This document shows, in pieces, positions 61,371 through 64,000 of a stretch of 64,000 bases of DNA. The notes under the pieces were generated by a model. That model saw nothing but the letters and a program-made list of their open reading frames with translations, did no database searches and was not told the origin of the DNA. The stretch comes from Protaetiibacter mangrovi (GTDB lineage Bacteria; Actinomycetota; Actinomycetes; Actinomycetales; Microbacteriaceae), in the NCBI RefSeq assembly GCF_024752305.1, contig NZ_JANTHX010000005.1:151050-215049 (forward strand), read 5' to 3'. The first letter of the stretch is position 1. Every line of letters starts with the position of its first letter. Position numbers and translations under genes: made by a program.

Positions 61371-62063
61371 GTGACCGCGCGCTCCTTCACCCTCGCAGAC
61401 CCGGCGTCGCTCGACGACCTGCAGGTCTTCCTCGCGCGCGCCCAGCGCGTCGAGGACGGCTCGGTGCGGCTCATCGCCGGCAGCGGCGTGCTCGCGGTGT
61501 ACGCCGCGGTGCTCTACCCGGTGGGGTTGCTCGACGAGACGCCGACGGTGCTCGGGCTGCGCACGCTCGCGCTGTCGAGCACGGGGGACTTCGACGCGGT
61601 GGTGCCGATCCGCTCGCTGCTGCTGCGCGTCGAGCGCGCGCAGGAGCTCGCCGTCGCCGCGATCCACGAGGGCCGTCAGGAGCCGGCCGCCGTCGGGCTG
61701 CCGATGGAGGTGCACACCGCCACCTGGGCGGCGATCTCGCCGCCGCGCGGCGGGTGGCGCGCGGTTCCCGGCCCGGACGCCGCGTCGCTCGACCGCGTCG
61801 CGCGCGCGGGCATCGCCGAGGTCGCCGAGGCGGTGCCGGATGCGGTGGGCGAGTCGATCGTGCGCCGCGTGCGCGCGGAGGTGTGGGGGCGGGAGATGCC
61901 CGACGCCCCGCACATCCCGGCCGGCGCGGGCTTCGCCGCCGTGAGCCTCGGCTTCCTCGGCGAGGACGCCGTGACCTCCTACGAGACCGGTCCCTGGACC
62001 CGCCTCACGACCCGGCGCGGCCACATCCTGGTCAAGCGCCGCGCCTGGACGCTCTCCCGTTAG
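61371..62063 (+). CDS. Conserved protein of unknown function
   Basis: 230 aa, GTG start. It has no signal peptide or hydrophobic helix long enough for the membrane. Alternating alpha/beta segments include FLARAQRVEDGSVRLI, L-A-V-Y-A-A-V-L-Y-P and a C-terminal basic strand RLTTRRGHILVKRR. I recall similar unnamed proteins in Microbacteriaceae but no function. Its stop overlaps the stop of the convergent FAD dehydrogenase by 4 bp. Confidence 0.75.
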   Translation: MTARSFTLADPASLDDLQVFLARAQRVEDGSVRLIAGSGVLAVYAAVLYPVGLLDETPTVLGLRTLALSSTGDFDAVVPIRSLLLRVERAQELAVAAIHEGRQEPAAVGLPMEVHTATWAAISPPRGGWRAVPGPDAASLDRVARAGIAEVAEAVPDAVGESIVRRVRAEVWGREMPDAPHIPAGAGFAAVSLGFLGEDAVTSYETGPWTRLTTRRGHILVKRRAWTLSR

Positions 62064-63715
62064 AGCGACGCGGCGATGGCGCGTCCGGCGGTGCGGCCCG
62101 TGAAGAGGCAGCCGCCGAGGAAGGTGCCCTCGAGGGAGCGGTAGCCGTGCACGCCGCCGCCGCCGAAGCCGGCGGCCTCGCCCACCGCGTAGAGACCCGG
62201 GATCGGCTTGCCCTTCGCGTCGAGCGCCTGCGCGTCGAGGTTGGTCTGGATGCCGCCGAGGCTCTTGCGGGTGAGCACGTGCAGCTTCACGGCGATGAGC
62301 GGACGGTGCTTCTCGTCGAGGATCTTGTGCGGCTTCGCCACCCGGATGAGCTTGTCGCCCCGGTAGGTGCGGGCCCCGCGCACCGCCGTCACCTGGGCGT
62401 CCTTGGTGAACGCGTTGTCGAGTTCGCGGTCGCGCGCCTCCAGCTCGTGCCGGATCGACTGCACGTCGAGCTCGACGTCGGGGGCGAGGCGCCGCATCCC
62501 GGCGAACAGGTCGTCGAGCGAGTCGGCGACCACGAAGTCGGCACCCTGCTCCTTGAACGCCTCCACGGCATCCGTCGCGCCCTTGCCCAGGCGCTGGCGC
62601 AGCAGCTCCTTGACGCTCCTGCCGGTCAGATCGGGGTTCTGCTCGGAGCCCGACAGGGCGAACTCCTTCTCGATGATCGACTGGTCGAGCACGAACCAGG
62701 AGTGGTCGTGGCCGGTCTGCCGCAGGTACTCGAGCGTGCCGAGCGTGTCGAAACCGGGGAACAACGGAACGGGCAGGCGGTGCCCGGTGGCGTCGAACCA
62801 CATGCTCGACGGACCGGGCAGGATGCGGATGCCGTGCATCGGCCACACGGGCGCGTAGTTCTCGATGCCCTCCACGTAGTGCCACATGCGGTCCTGGTTG
62901 ACCAGTCGCGCCTTGGCCTTGGCGGCGATGCCCAGCATGCGGCCGTCGACGTGCGCCGGGACCCCCGACAGCATGTGGTCGGGGGCGGTGCCGAGCCACT
63001 CCGGCCAGTTCTCACGCACCAGCTCGTGGTTGCCGCCGATGCCGCCGGAGGCCACCACCACGGCGGCGGCGTTCACCTCGAAGTCGTCGAGCTCGTCGCG
63101 GTTCGACGCCTCGCCGCGCTCGGCGGGGTCGGGGGCGAGCACCTTCCCCGCGGCGCCGACGACGGCGCCCCCCTTGGTCACGAGACGGTCGACGCGGTGC
63201 CGGAAGCGCAGCTCCACGAGCCCCGACTCGACCCCCGCGCGGACCGTCTTGATGAACGGCTCCAGGATGCCGGGGCCGGTGCCCCAGGTGATGTGGAAGC
63301 GCGGCACGGAGTTGCCGTGGCCGCTCGCCGTGTAGCCGCCCCGCTCGGCCCAGCCGACCACGGGGAAGAACGAGACGCCCTTCTCGCGCAGCCAGGCCCG
63401 CTTCTCGCCCGCGGCGAAGGCGAGGTATGCCTCCGCCCATTCGCGGGCCCAGTCGTCCTCGGGGCGGTCGAACTCGGCGCTCGCGAACCAGTCCTGGCGG
63501 GCGAGCTCGTGCGAGTCCTTGACGCCCATGCGGCGCTGCTCGGGGGAGTCGATGAGGAAGAGCCCGCCGAACGACCACCACGCCTGACCGCCGACGCTCG
63601 CCTCGGGCTCCTGTTCGAGGATGAGCACCCTCTTGCCCGCGTCGACGAGTTCGGAGGCCGCCACGAGCCCCGCGAGTCCCGCCCCGATGATGATGGCGTC
63701 GGCCTGCTCCGGCAT
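62060..63715 (-). CDS. FAD-binding dehydrogenase (fumarate reductase/KstD-like flavoprotein)
   Basis: 551 aa. Dinucleotide motif GAGLAGLVAASE at residues 11-22 followed by an acidic residue (E-Q-E) for FAD ribose, and the late G-L-Y-A-V-G-E-A-A-G-F-G-G-G-G motif with a C-terminal H-G-Y-R-S-L-E-G-T-F-L-G-G-C-L. This is the flavoprotein layout of fumarate reductase and 3-ketosteroid delta-1-dehydrogenases. The substrate is not known; no steroid genes are near. It stands alone, upstream of glbO. Confidence 0.88.
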   Translation of the reverse strand: MPEQADAIIIGAGLAGLVAASELVDAGKRVLILEQEPEASVGGQAWWSFGGLFLIDSPEQRRMGVKDSHELARQDWFASAEFDRPEDDWAREWAEAYLAFAAGEKRAWLREKGVSFFPVVGWAERGGYTASGHGNSVPRFHITWGTGPGILEPFIKTVRAGVESGLVELRFRHRVDRLVTKGGAVVGAAGKVLAPDPAERGEASNRDELDDFEVNAAAVVVASGGIGGNHELVRENWPEWLGTAPDHMLSGVPAHVDGRMLGIAAKAKARLVNQDRMWHYVEGIENYAPVWPMHGIRILPGPSSMWFDATGHRLPVPLFPGFDTLGTLEYLRQTGHDHSWFVLDQSIIEKEFALSGSEQNPDLTGRSVKELLRQRLGKGATDAVEAFKEQGADFVVADSLDDLFAGMRRLAPDVELDVQSIRHELEARDRELDNAFTKDAQVTAVRGARTYRGDKLIRVAKPHKILDEKHRPLIAVKLHVLTRKSLGGIQTNLDAQALDAKGKPIPGLYAVGEAAGFGGGGVHGYRSLEGTFLGGCLFTGRTAGRAIAASL

Positions 63716-63774
63716 CCGTTCCCCCGCGTCCCCTCTGAGTCGGTCAGTCGTCCAACACTATCCGGAGGAGGCTT

Positions 63775-64000
63775 CTACCCGGCGCGATTGACCATCGCGT
63801 GCGCGGCGCGCTCCAGATAATCCCAGAGCACCTGCTGCTGCATCGGGGCGAGCTCGAGCTCGTCGACCGCGGTGCGCATGTGGGCGAGCCAGTGGTCGCG
63901 CGCCTCGGGGCTGACCGGGAACGGCGCGTGCCGCATCCGCAGCCGCGGATGGCCGCGCTCCTGGCTGTAGGCGGTGGGCCCGCCCCAGTACTGCTCGAGG
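63775..64000 (-). CDS. glbO: Truncated hemoglobin GlbO (group II), partial at window edge
   Basis: The visible C-terminal 74 residues read [12 protein letters not shown], then [33 protein letters not shown] and [14 protein letters not shown] before TAG at 63775. These match the second half of group II trHb (M. tuberculosis trHbO), including the E-to-H helix region and the Trp of G helix. The heme-binding His of helix F is at H-A-P-F. The start lies beyond base 64000. Confidence 0.93.
   Translation of the reverse strand, partial: LEQYWGGPTAYSQERGHPRLRMRHAPFPVSPEARDHWLAHMRTAVDELELAPMQQQVLWDYLERAAHAMVNRAG

Overview
This is about 64 kb of very GC-rich DNA (roughly 72-73% G+C) from an actinobacterial chromosome. 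The family is probably Microbacteriaceae (inference). Support comes from the AdnAB helicase-nuclease pair in place of RecBCD, the DUF3107, DUF6069, DUF6412 and DUF6510 families, frequent GTG starts, GTGA/ATGA gene overlaps, and strong use of the hexamer GGATGC/GCATCC. It reads as ordinary chromosome: there is no rRNA, CRISPR array, prophage, IS element or defence island. Almost every base is explained by about 70 genes.

Layout. 0.06-6.4 kb: a membrane-anchored EEP hydrolase, a PHP phosphoesterase, two related lipoproteins, a DEAD-box RNA helicase divergent from a ferritin-like protein, a small membrane protein and a DUF3107 protein. 6.5-19.9 kb: adnA-adnB, a LysR/MFS pair, a phosphotransferase-like protein with degenerate active-site motifs, a NudC-like Nudix hydrolase overlapping a UvrD2-like helicase, and an E1/ThiF-like cysteine protein that overlaps the helicase tail to tail. 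Much of 3.4-19.2 kb matches the Mycobacterium tuberculosis Rv3211-Rv3198c gene order as I remember it. 20-26.9 kb: an SDR oxidoreductase, a YidC paralogue, an EXPERA-type membrane protein, then a TPP riboswitch controlling a YkoE-type ECF transporter operon (S component, fused double ATPase, T component, P-loop kinase). 27-30.6 kb: a zincin, DUF2017, clpS, tRNA-His, orn and a MarR/MFS pair. 30.6-37.4 kb: tRNA-Arg, then a four-gene MacB/FtsX-type ABC exporter operon. 37.5-41.4 kb: a membrane protein, aldo/keto reductase, msrA, an accessory ssb and a lipoprotein.

41.4-50.4 kb is a molybdenum island. It contains a DUF6510 zinc-ribbon protein, an FAD reductase and a sulfite-oxidase-like enzyme (one operon), moaA-moaD, moeB-moeA-moaC/mogA-moaE, and modABC. 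It imports molybdate, makes Mo-molybdopterin and supplies a resident enzyme; no mobA is visible, which suits a sulfite-oxidase-type cofactor. 50.5-56.8 kb: a cytosolic arylsulfatase, a GNAT protein, two small genes of lower GC, ettA, a hot-dog thioesterase and a DUF6069 protein. 56.9-64 kb: proV-proW-proX osmoprotectant uptake, tesB, an unknown protein, an FAD dehydrogenase, and glbO running off the right edge.

The least explained signals are non-coding. One is a ~280-bp nested inverted repeat between convergent genes at 15.2-15.4 kb. Another is a four-copy 13-mer arranged as two inverted pairs at 5.7-5.8 kb. A third is a near-perfect palindrome inside the 3' end of the ECF ATPase gene. I did not find a clearly new multigene system; the best candidate is the cytosolic Mo-oxidoreductase/FAD-reductase/zinc-ribbon trio.
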